The notes below the pieces were generated by a model, which saw only the letters and a program-made list of their open reading frames with translations, ran no database searches and was not told the origin of the DNA. Positions 27,606 to 42,134 of a DNA stretch of 64,000 bases are shown here, piece after piece. Source of the stretch: Pardosa pseudoannulata. Lineage: Eukaryota; Arthropoda; Arachnida; Araneae; Lycosidae. The position numbers were made by a program, and so were the translations under genes. The stretch spans positions 106,492,021 to 106,556,020 of the forward strand of contig CM063509.1 in NCBI GenBank assembly GCA_032207245.1, in the 5' to 3' direction. Position 1 is the first letter of the stretch. The number at the start of each line of letters is the position of its first letter.

Positions 27606-30600
27606 ATAAAAAAGAGTGCTATAATTTTTCAAATTTTAACTAAATTTTTCTTCCTAGTTCAGTGCAGTGTACTCAGAGTTTATTCCAGATAATGTGTGTA
27701 AAGCACAGACTTAGCCTGGAAGGTCGCACATATGTAATATAGGGGATTTTATGCCAGGTCACCACATTATTTTAAGAGTCTATATATTGGAACCCACAAG
27801 GCTGTAAGAGCCCTTTCTTTTTTACTTTGTGAGGTTCCGTCTTTAGCATGACTCATATAACACGCCTGTTAATTAAAAAAGTTGTATTTTCTTGTCTGAA
27901 TAATAAAAGTGATTTCATCATAATTATTGATTAAGTGATTTAGTGATTACTGTTGTGCCTTATGGAATTTATATATTTGGAAAACCTACAAAATAGATAC
28001 AAAATTTTAAATCTCTATTAAATCATCTTTCTATTATTCATAGTGGCTGAATTTTGGATTGTTACATATATACATATATATATACACATACACCTTTGGT
28101 TCCCTTCTCTTTTAATTATATTACTATTATAAAATTTAAAGCTATTAAATATTCTCTTTTAAATTTATTTTTAAAAGTCATTTCATAAATTCCTACATGC
28201 CAACTTGTACAGATTTTAATCCCATTGTAAGATTGTACTTTAATGTTCTAAGATTATATGAATTTTAACTATTTCAAATAGATTTTAAAATAGGTTACTT
28301 GATTTTAAAATGTGGGAAAGTAGAATGTCAAAAAATCAAAGAAAAGGAAACCTGAAAATACAGTGAAAATATTTTTAGTGTTTCTGTAAAAAAAGAAGAA
28401 AAAAATTGTGTGGTTTATTTATTTATGTACCTCTGTCTTAAATTCAACAATCTTTCTGTTTTATGTTACTTGCATAATAATAATGATTTTTTAACTTACA
28501 AGAAATTAAACAATTCAAATATTAAAACATTGCTGTGACTATATTTCAACTAATATTTTTACCTGGCATTGCTTTTGTAGATATGAAATTTAGTATATAT
28601 TTCATCAAGTTATTAAAAAAACTTGTTCTGTGTTTGTACTATAATTAAATTTTACTTATAACATGAATTAATTAAAATAATTTGTTTTATAGTTAAAAAA
28701 AATACTATATTGAGTGTTTTTATATACAATACAAAATTATATATTTATACACACACACACATATATATATGTATACATGCACAGATGTATTTTTTATATT
28801 AATATAAACTCCTTGTATCTACACACACATACATGGATTGAAATATACATATACACCCCAACATTTTGGTTCTTATGTTGTACAGATTGTGACATTATTA
28901 AAGACTATGCATTATTTGCAATTAATGGTAAAAAATATGTAACTATTTTTAAATTTTATAACTTTTCAACATAACATGCTTAAAACTTTTATATATTTAG
29001 ATTCATATATAAACCTGCAATACTTTTCATCTAAATATAATTTTAGTTCTTTCATTGTTTTAATTCAAGTGATTTTAATAAATGATATGTTGACAGCCAT
29101 GTAAATTTTAGGCTGCTGATGTTTAATATTTTTTTTTCTTTCATTTATTTAGATTCGACCCATTACTGTGATAAATGCAGAAAAAAAATCTGATATTATA
29201 CATTATCATGATTCTTTCTTCAGAGTTGAAGATGAGTGGCTGTCTGTGTTTAATTCTGGGTATTTATTTTGTTACTTTAAGTCTCTTTAAAAGTTGAAAA
29301 ATACTAGCATTCAAAAGGAAAAAAAAAAAAACTTTTTCAGGGAAGAGGCTACTAATTCACTTTGTACTAGCTTTTTTTATTTCCTTTAGTTTAATGTTAA
29401 CGTATAAGGAAAATATTTTTACCAATAGATGGCTTGCATTAAAAAATATATTTAACCTGGAAATACATGCACATTGGTTGATTTCCTGCTCTTTTTATCT
29501 TTCATGACACTAACCCCTCTTAAAGTTACAATAAGGAGACTTCTTCTATCAGACCTTGACTATTTCACCACGACATTTTTCAGTACAGTTACAAGCCATT
29601 TCTGCATTTTTTAAAACTTTTCTTTAATAAATCATCCTTTTTACATTGGTATCATCAATTAAATTTTCTAATTTTTCCCCTAATTTGCAGTTTTTAAAGA
29701 AATCTATTCAGTGAAACTTGTATACTTGAGTAAATAGTGGTCAGTATATATATTAAAAACTTCATTCTAATAATTTTATTGAAAAAAAGTTAAGAAAACT
29801 AAATGAAAATATTTTTGTTGGATAACTGTTAACAACAGAAAAACTGGTATGTAAGTGATAACATTCTAAAGATATAGGGTCTGTATAAAAAGTAATGAGA
29901 CACATTTTTTCTGATGTGACTGTATGTTGCAGTGAGCTGATGGTTCAAGATTCGTTCAATAGAGAAGGAAGCTACAAAATGCAAATGGTATCAATTTCAT
30001 TCAAGCTACCAAGAGATTCATATTGTCATTTTAGTAGACATCTGTCCCTGTAGACTTGGTCAAAGCTTTAAAATGTAGCATTTATTCAACAGCATTATAG
30101 CATTGAATTTCGCAGGAGACTTAAAAAATTAGCTTTGGGGATGTTTTCTATGATCCAACAAATGTTCAAGCCTATCTAAATATCCTAAGATAACTAATTG
30201 CTTCAAATTAAAATTCTAAGATAGTTCAAGTGCTTCATGGTTGGTTGAGAGAGTGTGGAAGACAAACCTTGTACAAGACATTATTCACCCAAGAAAGCAT
30301 GCTATGTGTACATATGTTGAAATCAGGCTGGTAGTTATGTGTTCAAATAATCACGAACCATGTTTGAATAAGTAAAAGGAGTGTGCATATCATCATTAAC
30401 TAATGATTTGAAAATTTGCAAAAATCATGTCAACTGGAAGATACATCATCACAATTTACCTCTCTACTTTTTTGTGGTCAACAAATCCCTGGTTTTGAAC
30501 AATATCACAAGAGTTTCCCAGATTCCTTGTAGTCTTAATGTGGCCCCAGGAGTCTTTTTTTCCTGTTTCCCCAAGGGAAAACGGCCTTCAGAGAACTCTA

Positions 30601-32993
30601 ATATGAAATCATAGTTTAGATCCAAGCAGCTTCAACTTGCTGATTAAAAGACATTCTAGAAAAGCACTCCCAAGGCACCTTCTAAGCATGGAAAACTCCT
30701 TAGCAGGAGTGTATTAATGTCAGTTGTTTGTATTGATATCTTCAAATTATATGTATATATTTATTCAAAGTTTGGTCTCATTACTTTTCGCACAAACCCT
30801 TTAGATATGATTAGTATTAAATTAAATAAACTTGACAAGTTACGAAGTAGAAAATTCTTCAAAGTCTTATTTTATCCTTTTTTGAAAATTATCAGACCTT
30901 AATGTGTATGTATTTGTTAAAAAAAAAAAAAAAATAGAATATACCAAAAATATACATAAATAGCACGTAAAATATCAGTAATAATTTAAAATAAAATATA
31001 TTTTCTTGTTGATTTTTAAAATTAAGCTAGACATAACCCTAGAGCAGGGGTGAGTAACCTTTTAACCAGGACTACTTCATGTATGGCACATGAAGTAGGC
31101 CTCTGTGGTTCACATCTGACTCATTTCTTAGAAGCAAATTTTGGGGAAAGGGGTGAAAATTATATTTTTGCTTCCTTAATCAACTACATCCATATGTAAA
31201 GATTACATTAGGCATTTAAAATCAAGATTTTTCTTTTTTTAGCAGTTTAAGAACAGAGATATCTAAAACAATGTAAGCATATTTTTGTATCTTTTAACAA
31301 CTTTTTTGGAATAATAAGATATAATTTATCATTTACCTTAACTGTACTATTATATCTTGGAGAGAAAATAGATTGAAATTTTTAAGAATTATGCACTTAC
31401 TTGGGAAATGATCACATAATTCTAACATTTCTACTGGAAATGATGAATACAGCATGTTTTTACAAAATAGAAATATAACACCACATGACCATTTTCATAT
31501 TTGGCGTTATTGAAATTTTATTTGGGTACTACTACTTATTGAATAACTGTTGTTTATTATTTAAAAATTTAACACTAAGCAGATATGTGCATGTTTTTCA
31601 ACAATTATTGCATTTAAAATTACTTTTGAGTGTATTATTCATTCATTTACTTTTTAGTGAAGCATTTTTAGGGCCTGTAAGTCCACTTGGAATGAATGTT
31701 CTCAATTTCTGCATTGAAGTTGTTATTGCTGTGAGTTAATGGTTTATAAATTTTAGTTCCTTGTATAAGTAATTGTATTCTGCAATAAGAATTTACTCAT
31801 CTTTGGTTTTAAATTATTTAAAGATCCTCAAACAAGAGAATCAAAAATATTTGAGGAGACCACATTAAAAAGTCTTAAAATTAAGATTATTATACTAAAA
31901 AGTATCTTCAAATCAAATGAAGGAAATACATAAGTTTATTTCCTGTATATTCATATGTTTTCATATTTTGAAAAACATTAATATATGTATGTGTGTGTAT
32001 CATATTTCTGTGTAATAGCCAAGAATTTTTGGGACTTTTCATAGAGCTAAAGTGGGAGGATTGGTTTATATGCAAATTCACAGAACCAATGTAGTGTAGG
32101 TATTTCTTTTCAATGTCTTTTAGTATTGGCCATCAAAAGGTTGTCAGATCAGCAAAAATAAATGAAACGTTTAAAATAAAAAGCAGAAAATAGCAAAAGA
32201 AAAATAATATAGTGGCAAATTGTAAGTGAAATTTGCAAAGCATTTTAAACTGAGAAAAATACAAAAATTGAAAAAAAATTTATAGTTAGTCCTACCTTTG
32301 CTATATTTTTACTGAAATGGGAAAAATGCAAAATTTCGACAGCTTGCAAGTTGAGCTCTACTACATCCACAGCAGACTTGCTTATCTCATAAAAAATACT
32401 TCCTCATAAGCTGAAAGCAAGCAATAAATCCTTAAAAAGAGCTCTTTTTAAAATTTTTTTTTAGTTGATGTAGCTTAAATTTATGAAAAAGTTCTACATA
32501 TAGATGGGGTTACCAGAATTGAAGCTATTGTTGTTACTGTATAATAAACAAATATATTATTGGCCTCACAGTCTACTACTGCAATTCTTAAACTTGGCTT
32601 TGTAGCACTAATCAAGAAAAGTTGACCGAAAATCCTGAAATAACGAAGAAAGCACAAAGACATTTTAAATTTGCTTTGCTTGCTGCTGTTGAAATGGATT
32701 GTACTTGTGGAATTTTTGTTATACTTGTCTTGAGGTTAAAATTATACTCTATTATTCTGGTTCTAAAACTGTATGCTGGGGCAAAAAAAGTTAGAGAACA
32801 GTTGGTCTAGCACTTTACTTTAAAACAATTTGATTGGAAAATATTTCAACCATTTTATCTACTTGGCAACATACTCAAAATTTACTGAGAATTTTTTTCC
32901 TGTCTGGCCTATATACATGCTTTGAATTCTGGGTAAATTTTTGAACAAAAAACATACTCTTGGCATATACACTGATGAACTTTTATTCAGAAA

Positions 32994-33034
<41 letters not shown>

Positions 33035-36000
33035 TTAATGAAAAGTCAACAATAAAATTAGCTTTTTAGAGATTTGTGTTTTAAAATATGCATTTTAGGT
33101 GCAAGATTTGTAAAAGTGACTCCATAGAATTAGAATTTGTTAAAAATCTGTTCAGATTCTTTAGCACATTTAATGGATATTGTAATCATAATCATTAAAT
33201 TTACCAAAGTTTTAGGTTTAATTTTCACTGCAAAGTTTTCTACGATTTTTCATTTACCTTGAAGTTATATATATTGTCTTGTAATGTACAAAATTTCAAG
33301 GTTCTAGTATAAATAGTTTTTTAGTTTTAATGCATGAGATGTAGTTAAAAAATAGTATTTTTGTGAAAAAAACTTTAACATTTTTGAGGGCAGGTGGTCG
33401 ATATTTTGTCTCTACTTTTGTCTACTCTGAAAATTTACTTTATTCTTTCCTTCCTGCTTATGGTTGTACAGATGACAATGGTAAACAAACTACTCAAAAG
33501 GGTGGAAGCTCTTAACCCTAGAATGCCATATTTATCTACATGAACATTAAAAATATTCTGCTACAAAAAAAGTTAAAGGCTTAAGTCAATTTTAGTTTTG
33601 TTATGAAACTTGTAAATGTTCCTATTTTGACCTTGTAATAAGGCTTTTTGCAGCTACATTTTAGGATCAAACTTGTTGCCTTGGTGACCATTTTGGCAAC
33701 ATATTTGGTGTAACTAAATACTTCTAGAACCTTCAAAGTTCAAAAATATCTCAAAATGTCTGTGGGCCTATACATATGACTTAATTTGTCACCTCTTGGT
33801 TCTGTTATCAGACTTCAGAGTTGAAAGGTGTATTGCTTGGCCTCATACTATAGCAAAATAGTGCTTGCTGTGTATTAGTGTTTATGTGCACAGTGCATTG
33901 AATTGTACCAGAGCATACTAGATTATTCTATGCCATCTGTTCTGAACTATTTTTGGGGAACTGAGTTGTACTGAATTGTGAACATTTTGTCAGTAAATCA
34001 GTGTTTCTTGTGTTGTTTTACCAAATGTTCATTCAGTTTTCAAACTCATGAAGTGTGTAGCAGTATTTATTAGACATTTTAAAGTCTAATTTCTGTTCTA
34101 GTGGGAAATTAATTACGATTTTATTTATTTATTTATTTATTTATTCAGTGTGTGTGTGTGAGAGAGATAAAATTATATTACTTCAAGTTGTCGATTATAA
34201 AATTTTCAAAATATTCCTTAAAAAAAAAATAATAATAATAATAATAATCACAGAATGATTTTCTGTTGCCCTCTGCCTTAAATAATTTTTTTTTGTAATC
34301 TATTTTTGATTAAATATTCATTTAATTTTATTCACATGTATAAAATAGTTAAGTATTAAGACTTAATTTAATTGTATTATATTGTTAATTAATAAGTTTC
34401 ATTAATTTAATTATAACTTATTAATTAAGCATTAATAAGTATTTCATGTTCTTAAAATTTAATGTTTCATTTTTCTGTTTTCAGAAAATGAAATTGAACA
34501 AATCAGAAATGTATCCTCCTTCTCAAGTTCCTTATTTTCCTAAATTTTTGGTTTATTCTCGGTATTGCATGATGTATTCCTTAGCAGATGTCAGTTGATA
34601 ATTTATTATGATTATTGTATAGCATTTAATTAATATACTTCTTTTTAATGTATGCATATTTTTAATGATCAAAGATATATTTTTTAAAGTTATTTATATA
34701 AATCTTAATTTTTTTTTACTCATGCACTCATATGCATGTATACAAATATACATGTGTGCAAATGTCCTTTGGCCATTTGATACAATCAATATAAAAATAT
34801 AAATTTCTGCTCATAAAATAAAAGATAGCTCTGTATACTCTCCTTATCATGAAATTTCATAAATAATTTGCCCATCATCTGGTGCCTAAACTAAATGCCA
34901 AGGAAATAAATCACAATCTTAAATTATTAATGGCAAGTGTAACAGTTTGAATTGTTAACTGTTTATAAGTTTTAGACGATAGCATAGTCGAGCCTTGAAC
35001 ATGTTTGTAAGGTTCGACTATGCCATTATAGGGAAAATGGTCTTTTTTTTGGATAGGCAAATATGTGGCACCTTGCCCAGAGCTATTGGTGTGGCCTGTT
35101 TCCGCCTTGAGACTGGACATGATTTTCTTCAGGCCAATCTGTACAAAGTTGGTCTTGCTGATTTACCGAACTGTGTCCTTTGTGTTTCAGCCCCAATGCA
35201 TGGAGATCACCTTTCTTCTTGTCCTGCCCTACAGGATGTTATTTCTTCAGGTTCCTTTTCGACTCTCCCATCTAATGGGGCAATTTCTTGTCGGTATTGG
35301 ACTGCAAGGCATCATATGCTCGAAAGAGTTCAGATGGGTATAATAATAAAAAAAAAGTTTTAGACACCTTTAAATGCATATTAATCCTCTGATTGAGAAT
35401 CTGTGTGTATATGACTTCATAAATTATTATTCCAGTTCATAAAAGCATAAATGTACAGTTTCATATTTGTAGTTCTAAATTGTAGCAATTTCACATTTAC
35501 CCTTTTATGTTAGAACATCAACCTTTCATGCTCAGTTGGTAACAAGAAGAAACTCAGGCTGATTAGTATGATTAAAAAGGCAAATCATACACTTTTGTGT
35601 TTCAAATTTTGACAGTTTGAGAGTTAACAAAAATGTTTCATAGCATTTAAGATAGTTTAGGACACTTAAAAATACTTATTACCATAATTTCCTGAAGATA
35701 GGCTACATAAGCATAAACTGTGCACTTGAGAGAAATTTTATTAAAAATACTTAATTTATACAGAAATGCTGCATCAGCACAAACATGTCACTCTTAGTTA
35801 AATAATACATGGCAAAACATGAACACCACAGTTGCAAAATTGTGACTTAATCAAATGTTGCTGCTTTATTTTAAATTTGTACAACATGGAAAACTACACT
35901 AATCACAATAATTAAACTTATGACTAGCAGTATGTCATTTATGCTCTTTAGGTGCCATTAAAAAAAATTCATTTTTCTTCTTATTGAAAAACTATTCAAC

Positions 36001-39000
36001 AAGTACTTAGCTGAGCAGTGGCTAAATAGTAAGATGTGTTTTTAAGGTTGTAGATTCTGTAGTTTCAAATCCTGTTGCTGGAATAGATATTCACATTCAT
36101 TTGAAATCAGCATTAGGCAGTAGGTCTCAGTCTTCATAACCCTCATGTAGTAAAACAGTAGACCATAGCATTCCAAATCAAAATAAAAGTACCTATACTA
36201 ATGCATCTGTAACTGACAGAGTGCCAGCTTTTCAAACTGCTTGTTTGAGTGAGGGAAGAATGCAATTGTTTTGAGTTCTTGTTTATTGTGAATTAGGCAA
36301 TAATTCTGAATAAACATAAGTGCCACATTAATAGAAGTGCCACAACCATTGAAATTTTGTTTTGAATACATAAATGCTGCAGCATTTCTACTGGAAATTA
36401 TGGTATTACAGATCACATTTTATGAACTTTAAATCACTTATTTGAGAAATAGAAAACTAGAACAAGAGGTTTGGTATAGAGTTATTATCAATTATGTACC
36501 TATGCATGCCTAAATCACTAAAATACAGTAAGAAAGGGTAAAAATTCAAGTCAACTATTGCATTCCAAATATTTTTCTGCCACTCTGGTAATATATGTAG
36601 CATAAAATATTGTTTAATATTCAGTAACATTTATACAGTACATTCAGTTTATATTGTTCAAAATATTCAGTAGACCAGAAACTTTAAGGTTTTAATTAAC
36701 TTAGAAGTGCTAAAGGAAGTTTCGATAAGATTTACAGGTACTAAGAATTTTAAGTGGCACAAACAATATTTAATGCATTAATTATAAGTTTGGCAGTGTT
36801 ACAAATATTTAAACTCAACAGGCAAATTTTATTTGCAGGGTATGTTTTATTTCTACAGAAGTTTTTATGATTCACTTTTCAAGGCATTGTCAGTTGTTTT
36901 AAACTTCAAACCTGGTGGTGACGAAGCTTTATTAAGTTTTATTTTTCGAAGACATGGAAATGGTGGTGTCTCATTTGAAATAATATATCATTTCTTTAAA
37001 GTAAGGAAGTATTACTATATGCTTTTTCTAATTAATAAAACTTTTTGTTCATTGATAAAAAAAAATTAGTGTTTTTTTTTTATTTAGATATTTTACTCTT
37101 AAGCTAACTGTATTATTTCAATTTTTATTGCTTATTTTGGATAGATAAGCTGCACTGAAATATATGTCACGTACATGATAACTAACTAAAAGGAAATGAA
37201 GGTTCATCAGATCATTGGCTCTCCCACAAAGTTGTTATATAGCAATTTTTTTCTTTCTTTATTAATTTCTTTTGCTCAAAGCAAATTTTAATTTTTGACA
37301 GTAATAATTCTTCTCTCTGCTCTATTGCCCATTTTTCTAAATAGTTTTTTAAAACAGATCAAGCTATGATAACATGTCTATAAAATACAATAGTCTTGAA
37401 CCTCCATAAACCATCATCTAGTTGACTCTGAGGATTTTCGTCGGAATAGCACTTACTGACAATATACTATACAGTATTAAAAAATATATAGATAAAAAAT
37501 AAACTGCGTAATAGAGGCACATAAAGACATTGGTTGAAAAAAATTTTTTTGAACAGGTAACAATAAAAATAAAATTCCTTTGGATATGTTGGAAATATTA
37601 AATTTCAACTTGTATATAAATAAACTATAAGCCACAGCTTATGTACCCAAGATTATAGTATTTATAGTATTTGTTATTTTGTTGTTTTTTAAATATGAAA
37701 CATTAATTTATTACTGGAGCTTAAATACAAACTTAGATGATTTTTTTTTAGAGAATTAATATTCAAGGAAACTTTATTCACACAAATTAAATTCTTTGTT
37801 CTATAAATATTTGTAATTAATCAATTTTTTGCTGGGCTTTGTTACCTATATGTTTCTAAATCTTAATTTCAGATGTTATTTTTCTCTGGCACACATTTGA
37901 AGTTACTAGAAGAAAAATTTAGTAAATATGATTTGAATTTGGACCAAATTGGATCTGCTGAGGATGCACTTGATATAATGTCATTTCATTATCAAGATTT
38001 AATAATGGTAGCAAATGTATTCTTGCTATTAATGTCGTATAGTATTTATAATTTATTATGGTCTTTTAACTTATGCTTACTACATTATCAGGTTCTTGAA
38101 AGGTTATTTATTATATATATATATATATGTTTCTAAATTTTATGCCTTAATCATATAGTCAACATGATTAAGGTACAAAATTAAGTAAAAGACTATTCTC
38201 AAATAGCTGTTTTATACCTCATCTTTGCTACTACTTTAGTAAAAATTAATAATGGTTTATAGTTAATTTTTATATAATTTCGTCCTAATTGCATTGGATA
38301 TGCTTTTATATTTATATTCTGTCCTAAAGAGCTTATGTTTTGTAAAATTGTTTTATTTTATACTTTTTCCCATTTACTTATTACATTGTATGAGCTATAA
38401 AATTTTAGAAATTCTTGAATAATTGTTATTCTTTCTTTTTTTAACCCTTTAATGCCTGGTGTATCATTTTAGATACGGCTAAAAAATAGCTTGTAGAGTT
38501 TTTATGTTTTCTTAGAACAAATTTTCCTTTTGAGAGTAGGTAATGGGTAATCTTATAAACAATCTACGAAATTTTCAAGTAATTTCTATTATTTCTATTT
38601 TTTTTAATTTAGATCTAGATTTTATGATTTTTCGATCAGTGCTCATAAATTTACTTTTTCGGCAGGTACAGACTGAGATCATGACAAATTTGCTTTTTCC
38701 ATTACACTACAGCATTTTGCAGAGATTATTTTACCTGCAATATCAAATAAATCTTTTTTCAGGAAGTTTTTCCTTTTTTTTATAAATGTCACTCTATGTT
38801 TAAAACTATAACTGATCACTAACGTGACATGCTCTAGTATTCAAAATTGTTTGATCTTCAAATTTATTTCATTCTGTACAGTCCATATTAACTTAGATTT
38901 AAGATAGGCTCCGAAATGTAATCGGCAGAAATGACTTGGGCATTAAAGGGTTAACTTTTAAATGTGCATTGGTGAGTCAGTGGTTAGAAGAAATCGTCAT

Positions 39001-42000
39001 CAATCATATATTTATGTACTATAGTTACTCTTTGCTGGTCTACTATAAAACAATCTTAACAAAAATGGAGTGGAAGAAAAAGAATCCCAGTCAATAAATT
39101 TTTCTAAATATCAACAGTATTTGAATTTTAGTTTATATTCTATAAATAAATTTAAAGTTAGGTTTATATAAAATTTTATACAAGTAAATATGTTTTGCAA
39201 ATAATTTTTTTCCATTATGCCAGTATGGGAGGCTAAGGTTTCTACATGCAAGAGTTCTCATATGCATACGCTAGTATATGTAATATAGAGAGATGAGGGT
39301 ATTTATTAATTATATTATTATTGTTTGTATTCTAGCATACTAAATGAATTGTAAATATATTGAATTTCACCATGTACATAATCAAACCCAAATTTTTTTC
39401 CTTGCCAGACCTAGGTATGACTGTTAACAGTCTATGGTGGGCAGCCGAATGTCATTCACTAACACACAAAATGTTATAGTAATTTTTAGCATTCCTAGCA
39501 GCTACTATGTTGACAAATTCAGAATAAAAGTTCTAATAATTTTCAGGTATATCATTAGCAAATAAAAGTGGGAAAATTGTAAAGTCTCCCAAAGCAATTT
39601 TGTGCAGGTGCTTCTTAAGGTAGTCTGATTTTTATCCTGAAGTTAGTGATGCTGACAGGTCTAGGCAGATTAAAAAGAATGATATTTTTCATTTAGTAAA
39701 CTCCAAATCTTCCCCTTCACATAGTTTTAAATAATCTCTTGATAACAGGCCTAAATGTAACACTAATGATTATCTTAACAGTAGGATAGCAAATAGAAGA
39801 ATCTGGTTGAGGAAGGTCAGAATCAGCCTTGGCCAGTCTAAACATGTTACACATGATACCTTAATGACTTGGTACTCACTGTAGAGTTACATTGTGGCCA
39901 TTATCTATCAAAGGATAAAAAGGTTATATTCTAATACTAAGTCTTAATCATAACAACCACTTTTTACACTGGCAAATTTCTGTTTTCATGTATATATGGC
40001 AATCTTCCATATAAGATAAAATTCAATGCTGTCATATGAAACCTCAGCTTAAATAGTTACACAACTCAGATATGGTCATTTTGAGGTTATATTGATAATA
40101 AATATATATAGCATACCTCCATGTTTGTAAAAAACTCATGTCTCTTACTTGTAATTTATCAGTTTGAAGATGGATTAAAAGGGACATACAATAGTCCAAT
40201 ACATATTTTATAGTATTATTTCTTAAATATTTTGTTTTGAGAAGTGTGGTAATTCAGCCACGAAATGCATTAATCTCATAACTGGAGGGTTGGAAGAGCC
40301 CACCAAATATCTGCCGTGTTCATTAATTGCAGCTGGGGCATGTAAAATATGTTTGTGGTTGCAATGTCCTCCAAGTTACTGAACAATACCTCTTAACCTT
40401 TTCGTGGGCCATTTTTTTTCTTACTCCACGCTTCCAAACTTTCTAAACAGAACTGCTAATTTTATTCAATCGATTGAACAATGGATGACAGAGGGAATCA
40501 GTTTTCCCAGCATTCCAATAGCAAGACCAATATATTAGAATGGGTTTTGTGTTTCCTACAGGTGTGTTTTGTAAGATCATAAGGGGGACTTCTGCTTGGT
40601 CCTTCTAAATTTTGAAGACCCACTTTGTTTATTTGTGTTGTGAGGTAATGTTGAGGGTACTTCCATAATAAAATCTCTTTGGTGCTTCCATAATAAAATA
40701 TCATAATCTTTGGTTTGGTTGGGATGAATGCTATAAAAGCAAATGCCACATTGGAAATAATAATAATCATAATAACAACAGTAATTTAATTTGAGTTGAA
40801 CTATAGACACAGGAAGAGTGCTGCTCTTCGGGACTGGAGTTTGTGAATTAGAATCTCACTGTTGACATGAAAGATCATAGCCAATCAAAATTGTCTTGAA
40901 GTAGTAGGTTCTGGTCTTATTAGCCATTAGGTAGCAAAATAGTAGATTGTAGCCTTTCAAACCAACCCAAATACTACTTTTTGAAGTAATGTCACTATCT
41001 GGGGTATAATATGTGAGTGTATAAATAATAAGAGAGTTTAAGTCATAAGTACATAGACTTTTTTATATTTTGTCTATTAACTTTCCTAAATTATAATTGT
41101 TTAATTTTTGTGTAAGGTATGTAAACATAATACATTATATAGCTAAAAGGTATAGAACAGTTTTGATTGTAGGTTTTTTTTTAATTTCTAAAAAAATTAT
41201 TGCCTAACTATTTTGTAACTTTCACTGTTTAAAGAATATGGTCAAGCTATCACTTTCATGTAAAATTTTAATTATATCCAAATTTAGAGGATCATCTACA
41301 TTTTTGAAAAAAAAAATTGTTTGATGATCTTGTGTGATAAAAAGCAGAAAATGATTTGTAATGTATGCTTACTGTTAACTGGCTATTAGCAATGTTTACT
41401 TAATGTTTGTATATATTATTCATATATTAGAGAAAATATAAATTTTTTATTGAAAATTTCAAAGATTTTTTTTGGTTATAAATTTTAAAGCTTTTATCAA
41501 TGGGTTACAAAATAGAGAGAAAAATTATATTTTTGAAAGATAAAAAGCACAATTTGAATTAAAAATTAATTTGACAGTAAAATATGAGCATTTAAGAGAA
41601 ATACTCTTTCACTTTGCATGCATGAATGATGTCCAGTATTGTATAGCAATTACATATATAAAATGTTCAATTTTATTTCATGAAAATTAAAATTTTCTAA
41701 ACCCCAGTGGCATTGGGGTAGTGCTTTGCACTTCTATGACACAGATCTGAGGTTTGATCCTCGGGCTGGGCATGGTTGACTCAGCTTTACATCCCTTCAG
41801 TGGGTAGACAAATTGAGGACCCAGTATGTTTAGGAACTAAACACTCGGGATTCCACCTACGGGTGAATACCTAACCAGGATGTATGCTTCGCATCCCATA
41901 ACCCTTGGTCTCAAAAATGGAGATTGGTACCATAGGTCATGGCTCCCATGTTGGGCTGGAGTGCCAAAAAATTTAGTTTTTGTAAAATTTTCCAGTCTAT

Positions 42001-42097
42001 TTTTTTTTCAAATATATTTGAACATTATATGGATATTTTTTAGGGGGAACATGGTAACTCCCTCTATTATATACATACTAGCATAATGTATGCTAGA

Positions 42098-42134
<37 letters not shown>

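Noticed and set aside
27332..27632. Three overlapping minus-strand frames rich in Tyr-Ile and Cys-Val
   Set aside because: Low-complexity translation of the TA/CA microsatellite.
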